Shown piece after piece: positions 33,913-45,770 of a DNA stretch of 64,000 nucleotides (its first letter is position 1; every line of letters starts with the position of its first letter). The DNA is from Panicum virgatum (lineage: Eukaryota; Streptophyta; Magnoliopsida; Poales; Poaceae): contig NC_053153.1 in NCBI RefSeq assembly GCF_016808335.1, positions 27,018,090 to 27,082,089 on the forward strand. The letters run 5' to 3'. The notes below the pieces were generated by a model, which was not told the DNA's origin, did not search any database, and saw only the letters and a program-made list of their open reading frames with translations. Made by a program: the position numbers and the translations under genes.

Positions 33913-34330
33913 GTAACCTCCATAGTTTATCAGTTAAGGTGAACCCCGTCGGATTACCCAGATAGAAAAAACTTTATAGAGATATCCAAAATCTACTAGA
34001 GCAAGCGAGTAGAGTGTCCATCTGGTGGACTGGAGTAACCCTTAAAATTGACCGATTAGGATTAACCCTATCAGGTTACCCAAGTGAGACTAATTTTAAA
34101 GATATCCATAACATACTCGAGCAAGCGAGTAGTTGTGCCTTGGTGGAAGGCTGGAGTAACCTTTAAAGTTGACCGATTAGGATGAACCCCGTCAGGTTAC
34201 CCAAGTAGGACTAACTTTTGAAGGTATCCAAAAACCTACTCGAGTGGGCGAGTAAGGTGTGTCCCGTTCTAAGGACAGGGATGTGGCCTGTATAGTTATC
34301 TAGTTTAGATAAACCTTGGTAGGTTATCCC
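33913..34330. repeat. ~121-bp tandem repeats in the gypsy 3' noncoding region
   Basis: GTAACC starts recur at 33913, 34035 and 34156. Each unit contains GACCGATTAGGATNAACCC, AGGTTACCCAAGT, TATCCA and ACTCGAGCAAGCGAGTA-like blocks. A partial unit lies left of the solo LTR (about 32600-32675) and a degenerate one follows to about 34400. Confidence 0.8.
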
Positions 34331-34533
34331 AGTAGGAAAAACTGTATAGGTATCCATGTTGGGTCACCCAGGTCGGTGTGAATCTCATAAGATTACCCTG
34401 GTTGGAAACCCTTTGATTGTAGTAGTTGATCTTGATAATGTCAGTTTGATTGCTTCCTTCAATGTAGTCGAAAGGTATTGTGAACCATTGCTTTATCAAA
34501 GAGATCAACTGACACCTTTATCATACAACTGAA

Positions 34534-37500
34534 TCAAGGATAAAACTTGCGCAAGTGCTCGATATACCAAGGATTGGGTACTTCGTTACCATCAGCATCA
34601 GTAATTCTGTAGGATTCTGGTCTTGTAACTTTAGAGATTATGAAAGGTCCTTCCCATCTGGAATTGAGCTTGTGCAATTCTGTTTCATCTTGAATCCGTC
34701 GAAGAACTAGATCTCCTACGTTAAAAGATCTTTGCTGGACATTGCGATCATGATAGCATCTGACTCCTTGTAGATATCTAGCCGACAGAGTTATAGCATT
34801 GATTCTTGCTTCTTTGACTGTATCTAACTCAAGTTGTCGAGCTTCATCTGCTTCTCCTTCATGATAATCCTCGACTCTTGGAGATCTCCACATTATGTCT
34901 GCAGGCAATATGGCTTCTGATCGGTAAGTAAGGAAAAAAAAGGAGATTGTCCAGTTGCTTTGCTAGGTTGAGTTCGCAGCCCCCAGATCACATGCGGCAA
35001 CTCGTGAATCCACTTGCCACCCTTTTTAGAATTGGCATCATAGATCCTCTTTTTTAGGCCATCGAGTATCAAGCCGTTGATGCATTCCACTTGACCATTG
35101 GCCTGTGGATGAGCCACTGAAGCGTATTTGACTTCATTGCAGGAATTGTCACAGAAATCCCAGAAATATTGTGAGGTAAAATTAAGAACCCAAATCCGTG
35201 ATGATTTTGTGAGGGAAACCAAACCGATGTATGATGTCAGAGATGAAATCCATTGCTCTATCTGATGAGATCTTTACAATTGGCTTGTACTCGATCCACT
35301 TGGTAAACTTGTCGACTACCACCAGCACATGATTCAATCCTCCTGGCGCTGTAGTTAGAGGTCCGATCATGTCCAGACTCCAACATGCGAACGGCCACAA
35401 CGGAGGAATTGTGATCAGGTTATGAATTGGGACATGAGCTTGTTTGCCGAAAACCAGGGCATCTTCTGACGAGGTCTTCCGCTTCAGATACGGCAGTTGG
35501 CCAGAAGAAACCTGATCTATAGGCCTTGCCGACTAGTGTCCTTGATGCGGCATGGTTGCCGCAGACTTCTTTGTGGATTTCCCTTAGGATATCCTTGCCT
35601 TCCTCAAGAGTGACACACTTCATGAGGATGCCTGAGGCAGAGCGCTTGTACAAGTTGTCACAAACTAAAACAAAACCTTTGCTTCGCAGGATGATGAGTA
35701 CTGCTTGAGCGCATTTAGCTTCGACACCCGATGGAAGTTTGAATTCCTTGATGAAGTCAATGAACAGCATCAGCCAATCTTCTTCGGTCATCATCACCTC
35801 CCTGACTGTGGTCAAAGCCTCTGCATCGGTGGTTAGTTGATTTTGAATCTTGACTGATGGATGATGTAACTCATGGATGAAAACTCCGGGTGGAACACTG
35901 GCTCGAGTAGATCCAAGTTTGGAAAGGACATCAGCTCCCACTTTATCATCACTATCCATGTGGTGGATTTCCAATCCTGAGAACTTGTTCTCGAGTTTTC
36001 TGATTTCTTCCACGTACACACCCATTGTTTCCTTGTTGATGTTCCACTCTTTGTTAAGTTGCTGGATGACGAGTAGAGAATCGCCGTAAACCAGTAGTCG
36101 CTTGATACCAAGGGAGACTGCCAGGTGAAGCCCGTGCAGGTGTGCCTCGTATTCTGCTTCATTGTTGGAGACTTTGAATAGGATCTGGAAAACATACTTG
36201 AGTTGCTCTCCCTTGGGAGAGATGAATAAAACTCCCGCGCCACCTCCCTCGAGCTTGAGTGAGCCATCAAAGTACATTACCCAATGCTCTGGGATATTAA
36301 GGGGTGCTGGGATTTGGTTCTCCCGCCATTCAGCTAGAGAGTCGACTAGTGCTTGCGACTTGATGGTTGTTCTTGGCTTGAACTTGATCTCCAAGACTCC
36401 CAATTCTACTACCCACTTTGAAATCCTTCCGGTGGCATCCCGATTGTGGAGTATATCCGCCAATGGGAAGTCAGTGACAACTCAGATGTTGTATTCATCG
36501 AAGTAGTGGCGAAGCTTCCTGGAGGTGATTAGGATTCCGCAGAGAATTTTCTGAATTGAAGGGTACCTGACCTTTGATTCAGAAAGGACTTCACTGATGA
36601 AATATAGTAGTCTTTGGATGCCATAGGCATGGCCTTGCTCCGGGCGTTCAACCACAATCGCTGTGCTGACTACGTGGGTAGTCACAGCGATATAGAGGAG
36701 TAGTTCTTCTCCTGGTAATGGAGCTATGAGAATTAGCGGTGACTGGAGGTGATACTTGAGATTCTCGAGTGCTTCTGCCGCTTCTGTAGTCCACTCGAAT
36801 TTATCTTGCTGTTTAAGGAGCTTGAAGAAGGGTAAGCCCCGATCACCAAGTCTAGACAAGAATCGGTTTAGGGCTTCCATGCAGCCTGTAAGCTTCTGGA
36901 CATCCTTGACAGTTGCTGGAGCATCCATGGCCATGATGGCATTGATCTTCTCTGGATTGGCTTCAATTCCTCGGTGGCTAACTATAAATCCGAGTAGTTT
37001 TCCAGAGGGTATGCCAAAGACACACTTGGTTGGGTTAAGTTTCCAGCGAAATTTGCGGAGGCTATTGAAGGTTTCTTCCAAATTAGATATCAATTGATCT
37101 TGGCTTTTGGTCTTGACAACGACACCGTCAATATAAGCTTCCACATTGCGATGTAGCTGATCAGCAAAGCACAGTTGTATCGTACGCTGGTAGGTAGCAC
37201 CTACGTTCTTCAACCCAAAAGACATGGTCTTGTAGGCGTATGCCCCGTATGGGGTGATGAATGTCATCTTGATTTGATCTTCTTCTTTGAGGGCTATCTG
37301 ATGGTAGCCTGAGTAACAATCAAGGAAGGATAGCAGCACACATCCTGCTGTGGAGTCGATTGCTTAATCGATGCGGGGTAGCCCAAAGGGATCCTTTGGG
37401 CAATGCTTGTTCAGGTCAGTGTAGTCGACGCACATCCTCCACTCATTGTTGTTCTTCTTTTGGACGAGTACGGGGTTGGCCAGCCACTCGGGGTGGTAGA

Positions 37501-37720
37501 TCTCTTTAATAAACCCTGCTGCGAGTAGTTTTGCTAGCTCTTTCTTGATGGCTTATCGCTTGTCCGGGGAGAAGCGTCATAGTCGCTGCTTCTTTGGCGT
37601 GGCTTTGGAGTCGACTTTTAGTGCATGCTCGATCAACTCCTTGGGCACCCCTGGCATATCCGTTGGTTTCCACGCGAATACGTCTCGATTGTCCCTAAGG
37701 AAGTTGACGAGCTCGAGTTC
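34534..37720 (-). pseudogene. Gypsy pol: RT, RNase H, second RNase H and integrase
   Basis: Reading leftward: RT from about 37560 (KNNNEWRMCVDYTDLNKHCP, SFLDCYSGYHQI, TPYGAYAYKTMSFGLKN). The catalytic box is YIDG instead of YIDD, so the second Asp of the active pair is lost. A connection and RNase H region follows (about 36780-36400). Next is a second RNase H (MYFDGS at about 36265, SNNEAEYEAHL, VYGDS). An HHCC zinc motif lies at about 35600-35460 (HKEVCGNH...RRC), followed by the integrase core (SLDMIGPL, ITD, NGQVEC) and the C-terminus ending WYIEHLRKFYP at 34534. Breaks: in-frame TAA near 37363, TGA at 36482-36484, and frameshifts near 35430 and 35200. The protein would copy element RNA into DNA and integrate it. 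This copy cannot. Confidence 0.88.
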
Positions 37721-38661
37721 CTATTTGTCGCTCAAGCCTACTCCAATGATGGCAGTTTTAGAGTCATCTCCTTGTAGTTGTATGGTCTTGGTGCCGACGT
37801 CCCCGGCTGGTTTTACCGATGACTGGCTTGGCTTCTTAGAAAGCATCGAGTCCTTGTTGAGGGATAGCTCCTTGGCGGCAGCGAGTATCTCGCTCATGGA
37901 TCTAGGTACTCGAATGCTGGAGGCATGGACAATTACTTCCTTGTCGCACTCGAAGGAGTTGAGGAGGTCCCCGCGTAGAGAGAGGACTCCTATATTTCCT
38001 GGCATCTTGAGGAGTAAGTATACGTAGTGAGGTATGGCCATAAACTTGGCCAATGTTGGTCTTCCCAAGTTGGCGTGGTATGAGGATTCGAAGTCGGCTA
38101 CTTCGAACTTGATGTGTTCTGTTCGGATGTTTTGCTTCGTACCAAATGTGATCGGGAGAGTAACCGAGCCAATTGGTGTAGAGGAGTTTCCTGGGACGAT
38201 GCTGTAGAAGGTAGCTTTGCTTGGTGGGAGCAAGCTCATGTAGTTGAGGCCCATCTTGATTAGAGTGCTTGCGAAGATCAGGTTGAGCCCGCTTTCCACC
38301 GTCTATGAGTAGTCGAGTAAGCTTGGATCCTTGGACGACCGGATCGAGTACTAGTGGAAATTTTCCTATCTCAGAGAAGCTAGTCCATTGATCCTCCCTG
38401 GAGAATGTGATAGGGACCTCACTGTACTTCAAAGGTCTCTGAATTGCCGGTTCAACTGAAAGGATCTCCCATAGCAGCAGCTTTTGGGCACGTTTGGAGA
38501 AGCTTGGATCTCCTCCAAAGATGACATTGACTGTTTTCGGGCTTTTGAAACCCGTCAGGATCTTTCTTGTCATCATCGTCGTCATCTTTGTTTGTCTTTT
38601 TCTTAGGTACATCTGGCAGAGGAGACTGGAAGGACTTGCGAATGAGTGTGCACTCAAACAT
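37721..38661 (-). pseudogene. Gypsy aspartic protease region, frameshifted
   Basis: The protease signature reads LTRLLIDGG, with Asp-Gly-Gly where retroviral-type proteases have Asp-Thr/Ser-Gly, and continues SGLNLIFASTLIKMGL in the next frame. One extra A at about 38300 separates them. Downstream are ITFGTKQNIRTEHIKFEVAD and SYHANLGRPTLAKFMAIPHY, the conserved flap and C-terminal segments of plant gypsy proteases. Upstream is a Lys/Asp-rich linker (PKKKTNKDDDDDDKKDPDGF). The reading frame changes at least twice, so no full product is possible. Confidence 0.8.
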
Positions 38662-38685
38662 CGAGTGGTTACTCTTTTGGGTGGA

Positions 38686-39653
38686 TCAGGCACTTTTGTT
38701 GTGTAGGATCTTGTCGAACTGGTCCTGAGGCTTTCCTGTTTTTTTACCACACGGGCTACGATCAATAACCCTGACAATGTCATCTGGCTGACGCTTGCGC
38801 GTAGGGTCCCACTGGTTGTTGCTACCTCCACGATTGTTGTTGTGCTTCCCGTTGTTATCGTTGTTACGGTGCGGGAAACGGTTGTGCTCTTGTTCCTCCT
38901 TGTCTGCCCAGCGCTGCATCATGTCGCGCAGTTTTACCACGGTTTCCAGACGGTTTCGTCCAAAGTCACGGTAAAGTGATTGGGTGGTGATGCCATCGTG
39001 GAAGTAGTCGATGACGTCCTCATCGGAGACGTTGGCAATGGTGGCCCTTGTGTCAAAGAAGCACTTAATGTAGGATCTTATGGCCTCGCCTGGCTCTTGT
39101 TTGCACATTGCGAGAGCGTGGCGAGTAGCTACCCGATGTAGATATCCTTGGAAGTTGTCGATGAAGGCTTTCTTTAGATCCTCCCACGAATGTATGGATT
39201 CGCGCTTCAGGCTCTCCAGCCAGGTAAGAGGCGCGGGTTCCGGGACCATGGGGAAGTAGAGGACCTTAGTAGCGGTGTCTCCTCCTGCAACATTAATAGC
39301 CGGCGAATATAAACGTAACCATTGAGCAGGATCTTGCTTACCATCATACTTTTGGACGTTAGTGGGTTTAAAGTCCTTCGGGTATTGGACGTTGTCGTAA
39401 ACACTGCTAAGGGCTGGAAACCGATCGGAGTTATCCAAGAGGTGCGCTTGACGTCTTGCATTGATGATCTCCCAAGCATCTATCCCAGAATCGGCTACCT
39501 CCTCATGGTTATAGCCACATCCATTATTCTGATCGTGACTTGGTTGATTCCTCGGAGCTAGGTTAGCTGCAGATTGTCCTCCTCTGGGACCCTGGGCGCT
39601 AGCAACTTCCTGCTCCTCTCGATTTCTCTGACGTTGCTGTTGACGGTGGTGGC
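38686..39653 (-). pseudogene. Gypsy gag core (3' portion)
   Basis: The segment 39438-38686 encodes a retrotransposon gag core: KFTNVQ/KYDGKQDPAQWLRLY-type entry, SWEDLKKAFIDNFQGY, KQEPGEAIRSYIKCFFDTRA, DYFHDGITTQSLYRDFGRNR and MMQRWADKEEQE. It ends in an Asn/Gly/Arg-rich tail and a stop at 38686-38688. The frame extends upstream to 39653, where the 4.1-kb LTR-like element interrupts it. The first part of gag is at 43764-44967. It would form the particle shell of the element. Confidence 0.85.
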
Positions 39654-42600
39654 TGTCACAGAACTGCCTAAATTAAACCGGCTTAAGTGCGCTAACTATC
39701 ATTTTAAGCGTTAATCAAGTTGCAGCGCACTTAAAACGGTGTAATTCGGCAGCTTATTGGGTTAAGGATCGAAAACACTAGAAGTCTCACCCGAAAGCGA
39801 GCACGGATGATTACAAGCAGATAAAAGTTTCTCAAATATAAATTACAAAACAGAGCTTAACGAAATGAGTTTATGTAAAATATCAGAGTTCAAAATGCAG
39901 TGAAATTTAGATAGAAGTTTGATTTAAAAAATCTCGATACTACGAAGACGTGAGGATGTCACATCGAGCCCACCGGTGTGAATCCTGGTTAGCTTCAACC
40001 AGCAACAAATACCTGAAAATAGGGTAACAACAAACCCTGAGTATACTAATATTCAGCAAGGCTTACCCGACTATGGATATACTTAGTCCGCTATCTAGAC
40101 ATGCAAAGCTCTTTGGCTCTGGAATTTATTTTGCTGCAAAGCTACTAATAGTGGATCCTTACTTTCAATATTTTAGCTCAAAGTTAATGTACACATACCA
40201 ACTAGGTTTGCACCAACATCTAGAACAAGTATGGTGGACTACATTAAGCCTCCAACAATAACATCATCATATTCATCTCATCATCGTTCCATTCTCATTC
40301 CAATTCTTGCTACAATGTGACAAAGAGATCTAGGCTCTCATATCCGTAAGTCACGGCGAATCGATCTGATTTAACCTTGCAAGGTGGACCTAACTCACAC
40401 GCCAAGTGCAACCCCGTCGAGTCACACCGAGCAACTGTTCCCATAATTACCTCAATGTCTGACTCGCGGCCGCAAACACTCGGATGATGAGTCCCACACG
40501 TGCAAACACCTTGTGAACCCGTGGACGACTACATCATCCGCCCCTCACCCCTACGCCAGACTAGCGGGTAGAGAGTCAGATTTCGTTGCAATTAGGTAAT
40601 TAGCTTACCGGTTTCGACTACCTCCTACTTCCAGCATATGGTTAGTACTGTTCAATCCTCGATCAACACTGCCAACAACGGTGCGGTCCTTAACTAACAC
40701 AGGAAGAGTCTTACTTGCCATTTCTTCCATATCCATAATCAGATTCACCTCCGCCTGGTCTCCACTTTTTTTCCTCATTGATTCATTCTCCAGCAACTTT
40801 TCCATAAGTAACAAGGACCTATATCTCGCGAGTGACAGGAATCACTCGACTTCTACCGAATTCCTACTTAGCAAAGCATTTCTAACGGTGCCTATATACT
40901 AGTAGAGACTCATAGGTACCTAGGGAGAGACTCCTAGAAACGTAAATGCACAAATACTTAAATAAACATTGAATACTGAAAATAAGGATTATGCTCCAGG
41001 GCTTGCTTGGGGTAACACTAAGTCAGTGTTAGTAGAAACAAGGCCTTGGGCCCTTCCGACCTTGGGCTGGGTCTTCATTTGCTCCAGCTTGATAGCATCT
41101 CTGGCCCAAGCATGACTCCAGTCAGTCCTTCCATCTTCTGGATCGGCCCACCAGTACACCATCTTCTAGCTCAGCTTCAACTTTGTCCTTTAGTTCCACG
41201 CGTCGCGCATCTAGCGTACCTAAATGATATGCAATCATGCAAGCACATGAACTTAAGGAAAACAACACAGTATGCATGAGTGCTCACGATGCAATGCAAT
41301 GTGATTAACAGAAACAACATGGTTGGACAATTATTTATCGAGTAAACACAATAAACCAATTCATAACGACAACGGTTCGGGGCTGCAATACGAGAGTTCA
41401 TTCAACTTATTTTAGCCTGAAGTGTTTTCTACTGAAAAGTATCACTAACTTATTTAGAAAAGGCTAAGCAAAGACATAAAACAAGAAAGAGCAATTAAGA
41501 CAATTTATTTAATCCACAAGTCACAAAAGTTAAATAAAAGCAACCCATAAACTGGTTCTCAAAAGGTTAACATGATTTATACAGGACTAACACAAATTGT
41601 TGACTTTAACAAGCAACTATGATTTTTCCAGCATTTATTGATAATAGGAATTAATTAAATTAACCCCAACATGACATACAAGTTAACTTAAATCAAACCA
41701 TTGCAAGCACTCACCAATTAAGAATTAGCCAAACCTGTCTAGCCAAACAAGAGTTAACATGATTTACCCAAAAATGACATAGCTTGCTGTATTGAACCAT
41801 GCAGAAAGAATTACTTAGCAATATTTTTGGAAAGTGAAAGCTATAGTTGGGAACTAAACAAATGCAAAAACTTAACTAGAGGACATGGTATAGTAACCAA
41901 AATTTACCAGCATGAGGAGCTATTGATAGGGCATGCAATAAAAATTTACCAACAATTATTGATAACAGAAAGCATTTATTTTAGCCTCAACAAGACCACC
42001 TGAACAAAAATAGATTTACAAACATGCACATAGCTTCTGGATTTGAAATTTTTACAGTGAACTAAATATGCAAAAAGTAAGATACTGCCTAAATTTCATA
42101 CTTTTTCAACTTTCAGAACTGCAGATATTAATTAAACAAGCGTAAACAAGCATTACTCATGATTAAATCAATACATCATAGAAAAATTAACCAAACAGTA
42201 GGTTTAATATTTTTCTAAGTACAACATGTCAATACAAAGTTGTCCCAATTAATTTTATATTTTTAGTATGCTCCTATCTCCATTTATGCAATTAACAATC
42301 TACATACACATTTATCTCGCATAATTAAAACTGTACTGAAAAAATTGTCAAACAACAAATTTCATGGTTCTATCACATAGAGCATAAAAATATACAGCTA
42401 ACAAAACTGATTTTGTATTTTTAGCATTTTTCTACAATTTACTATGTATTTTCAAAGTTTCAAGTGATTTGGTCCCTAAAACACTATTCCTATGAGTCTA
42501 TGACATTGCAGAAAACCCCCTAGACTTGTTCCAATTGCTGCACGAGGTCCTTCTCGCGAGTAGGAACAGAGGAGGTGCTTGGGAGCTCGATTTGGCGAGA

Positions 42601-43758
42601 GGAAGCCATGTCGGCGGCCGGGGAGTGATAGAGAAGCATGAGGAAATCAAGAGCTACCTGTAGGTGGGTACGGTTGGGGCTGAGATGGCCGGAGGAGGCC
42701 TGGCGGTGGAGCAGTGGTGGTAGCGGTAGTGGAGCTCGGTTTCCGGCGAGGGGGTGGCTGGTGGAGGTCAGGGAAGGGGCCAGGGAGGTCGAGGGGTGGT
42801 GCTATGCTGCTCACCGGGTGCTCGATTTAGGCGAAGGAGGGCCGGAGGGAGGGGATCGACGATGGCCTAGGGGGCGGCGGCGACCATGGTGGGCGGCGGG
42901 TGCTCCTAGGCAAGCAGGGGAGGTCGCGGCCCCCTTATCTGGCATGGGGCAGGAGAAGGACGAGTTGGGCATAGGTGTGCTGCCTAGGGAGGGCTACATG
43001 GCTGGCTGGGCTGGAGCGAAGCGACGGCGGGCGGGCGACGGCGTTTGGCGGTGTGTCGCCCGGCCAAGCGTCGTAGACGCGTGGCAAGTGCGAGGCACTG
43101 CTAGGGAGAGCGGTTTGGGGCGAAAATAGGGGGCGCGAGGGTGGTTTGGCTCATGGCACGGCGCGTGGCCGGCCAGAGGCGGCGCCAACGTGAAGGCCCC
43201 AAAGCCGAGGCGGCGATGGCGTGAGCTGAGGAGGAGATGGAGGTGAGGGCAATTACGTAATTAAAGCAAAGTTCAAAATTTCTTTTTGTAAACTCAATTT
43301 TTCTCCTTCTTCATGACCTCAAATGAAAAACTTGTGAATACCAAACTTGCTTAAAATTTCGAGATCTACAACTTTTATTGTAGGCACTTTTTCATTTGAA
43401 GCCTACTTTAAAAGTTAATTTCAAACTCTTGCAAATTCGAAATATGGCCCTATTCAAGTTTAAACTCAAAATTTTTTCAACTTTTGTGTAGCAAATTTGA
43501 AAACTTTGAATATGAAAGTTGTTCATCATTTGAAACCCTACAACTTTGGTTTTAGGCAAAAGTTTATTTGAGCAAGAATTTAAAAGTTATTTTTAAAGCA
43601 TGTTTTATTGGATTGAAATCTAGGCATCATTTCAGGTGTTAAAGTGCTAGCAAAATTTAATCAAATAATAATTTTTTTGCATGCACGATCAATGCTAATG
43701 ATGATGTTAAATACAAGATTAATCCTAACTACTGGTAATTAACACCTGGGGTGCTACA
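39654..43758. mobile_element. 4.1-kb LTR-like element inserted in gypsy gag
   Basis: It starts TGTCACAGAACTGCC and ends CCTGGGGTGCTACA. GTGGC flanks it exactly (39649-39653 and 43759-43763). It is homologous to the 3.5-kb element at 4608-8110. Shared blocks include GCTTACCCGA (40060-40070), GAGTGACAGGAATCACTCGA (40830), GATTATGCTCCAGGGCTTGC (40990) and a GC-rich block from about 42640. There are no gag or pol motifs. As with its relative, a large solo LTR is the simplest reading. On the gypsy minus strand, excising it together with one GTGGC rejoins the gag frame without a shift. Confidence 0.75.
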
Positions 43759-43763
43759 GTGGC

Positions 43764-44967
43764 CGCCCGGTGTGCCGCTTGCTTGCGGAGCCGCTGACGC
43801 GGTGGCCCTGGATGGTGTACCGCGTAATGAGGATAAGGGATTTTGGTGCTCGAGTTGTTCGACAACATTGTGGGTGAGCTGAATTATGCGTTCAGTCTCT
43901 GGATTCCTTGGTAGCTGCATGAGGCAGAGGGTAGCTTTCGCCATTGCAGCAAAAGGAGTATTGAAAATTGCGTCAGCTGCGTTGTCGAATTCCCGGTTGA
44001 GGTCACACGGGTCAATGCGCGCACGTTCAGCCGCTCAGACCCTGTGTTGTTCCCTGCATTGGTTCTTCCCCCTGCGAGCTATTCGCCTAGCTTCATCCTC
44101 ATCTTGTGGGGTGTTTGCAGTTAGATCATCCTCCGAGATCTGATCTGGACTTTCATTGGGGTCATGCTGACTAAGGGCGTCCGGGTCTTGCTGATTGTGA
44201 ATGATCACGAAGATCTGATGCTCTGGTGTGTAACTTTCGAGGTCTGACCCATAGTCGGCTAGTTCAGTTCCCCCAGATCCAGTTTCCCGTAAAGGTGTAA
44301 GGGGGGGGGTACCGTGCTGATACGGTAGGTCATCGATGCTGGTAACTTCTCGTAGGCTGTCGAGTAGTTCTGCGGGTGTGTAACCATAGCAGGACTTGAC
44401 TTGGAGTTTTGCCAATGCGTCGATGATCAGATCCAGATTGTCGTGAGATGACTCATTTGAATCCGAGTATATGTCGAAAACGGGTGCCTCCCGACTGGAG
44501 GTGGCGAGAGAATTCTTGACGTGTGTAGTATGACCCAAGTTAGTTCCGTGAGAGGAGTAGATGGATTTGATCATCTACTGATAAGTAGATGATGAGTTGC
44601 GTAACCCAAAGGTTCCAAAGGTGGTGGAACTCGGGTTAAGATCAATTTGAGTCTGAGTAGAACTCGAGTTGGTGTCGAGTTTCAGCTCGATCTCTTGGGC
44701 GAGATCGGGAAGCAGCATGTCTCCGAGATTGCTTGATCCGGCGATGGAGTTGCAGCTTTCTGAAGAAGTCATCTCCGGCTCCTTGGGGTTGGCTAGGTGG
44801 CTGTCAAAGCTGCCTGAACCATTGGCGACACAGACCCATGAGCCAAAAACGAATGTGACGCCTTGGGGAAGCGCCATGGTGGTGGAAGCAAAAGTTGCCA
44901 TCAAATTCGCCGATGAACTCGCCGAATCCCCTACCTGGCGCGCCAGCTGTCGGTGTTTAGCCGCCAA
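43764..44967 (-). pseudogene. N-terminal extension of gypsy gag
   Basis: A single minus-strand frame runs from MAAKHRQLARQVGDS at 44967 to the insertion site, interrupted by TAG at 44575-44577 and TGA at 44035-44037. Recognisable stretches are ATFASTTMALPQGVTFVFGS, an Asp/Glu/Ser-rich middle and NREFDNAADAIFNTPFAAMA followed by LCLMQLPRNPETERIIQLTH. The long acidic N-terminal domain ahead of the gag core is usual for large plant gypsy elements. The start at 44967 lies within the LTR edge and primer-binding site, so a downstream Met such as MALPQG may be the true start. Confidence 0.6.
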
Positions 44968-45362
44968 GCCTACTCGCGGATACCCTTAGCAGTAGGATTG
45001 TAGGTAAGGGATCGACTACTCTGGAATTCGATGGTGCAAGAAACACAAGGATTTAGAAAGGTTCGGGCTGCGAGGTGCGTAATACCCTACGTCCTGTGTG
45101 GTTACTTGTATTGACTTAGGTGTTGATGTTTTGAGGGGGTCCCTGCCCGCCCTTATATACTCAGGGGGACAGGGTTATATGGAAAGTCCTAGCCGAGTAC
45201 AAATGGAGTCCTACTACAACCCGATCGGTTAGTTTTCTTGTACTTTTAGCTAGTTCTACACCTATTCGGGTAGTTACAAAAGAGGTAAGTTACATCCATG
45301 TGCCATCCCTTACTCTAAAACGTTCTATGCCTATGAGCAGTCCCGCTGCCCCGGGTCTGACA
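44948..45362 (-). repeat. 5' LTR of the gypsy element (415 bp)
   Basis: TGTCGG...TGACA ends. It carries the promoter, with TATATAAGGGCGGG on the minus strand, and the TSD copy GGCGC follows at 45363. Confidence 0.9.
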
Positions 45363-45770
45363 GGCGCACCTCCCTCCCTCCCTCTCCCTCTCCATGGCCG
45401 GCGCACCTCCATGGCGGCGGGCGGCGAAGACAGCGCGCGGTGGGTGGCGGCCGCCGGTGGCGACTGCGGTGGGCACTGGCGACGTCAGCGGTGGGCGGCG
45501 AGCGGCGCGGTGGTCGGCGGCCGGCGCGGTGGCCGGACGGGAGCGGGCTCTAGATGGGCTTGGCAGGCTCCAGATGGGCTTTTTGGGCCCTAGATGGATT
45601 TGGTGGGTTTACCCTTTTTTGTTTTTACTATTCTATTAACTAGGCAGTCAGGAAACCGCCTTAGTTAATACTCTATTTACACTGACGTTAGCTCAGAGGC
45701 GGTTGGTGTTGGCCGCCTCTGTTAATAGTTTTTAACCGGCTCAGAAAAGATTTTTGTAGTAGTATTTGCT

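Larger units (their letters stand above)
29060..45362 (-). mobile_element. Ty3/gypsy retrotransposon of Tat type, with two nested insertions
   Basis: LTRs at 44948-45362 (5') and 29060-29472 (3') bound the element, and GGCGC flanks both ends (29055-29059, 45363-45367). Transcription is leftward. A likely primer-binding site, TGGCGCGCCAGGTAGGGG on -, starts two bases inside the 5' LTR. Domain order is gag, protease, RT, RNase H, a second RNase H, HHCC zinc motif and integrase, i.e. Ty3/gypsy. The second RNase H (YFDGS...NNEAEYEA...GDS), the very long 3' noncoding part, tandem repeats and an antisense gene point to the Tat lineage. Two later insertions (32676-33910 and 39654-43758) leave about 11 kb of original sequence. 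LTRs differ at several dozen positions and every ORF is broken, so it is old and inactive. Confidence 0.9.
28654..45764. mobile_element. Inner CACTA-like element, second layer of the stack
   Basis: The left end CATTACTACAAAAATTG and right end TTTTTGTAGTAGTA are inverse copies of a CACTACTACAAAAA end with one substitution each. Subterminal CGCCTNNGTTAATAG motifs occur on both sides (28730-28870 and 45650-45740). The flanking triplets TGT and TTT agree at two of three. Excluding the gypsy element it is about 0.8 kb and noncoding, with part of an ACCTCCCTCCCTCCCTCTCC stretch duplicated around the gypsy insertion. Confidence 0.5.

Noticed and set aside
42638..43129. 163-codon plus-strand ORF
   Set aside because: It lies in the GC-rich block of the 4.1-kb LTR-like element, has a counterpart with different frame structure in the 3.5-kb element, and shows no protein motif.
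29060..45362. Endogenous pararetrovirus or retrovirus interpretation
   Set aside because: No envelope, movement protein or coat protein motif is seen. LTRs, domain order and the second RNase H fit a plant Ty3/gypsy Tat-type retrotransposon.
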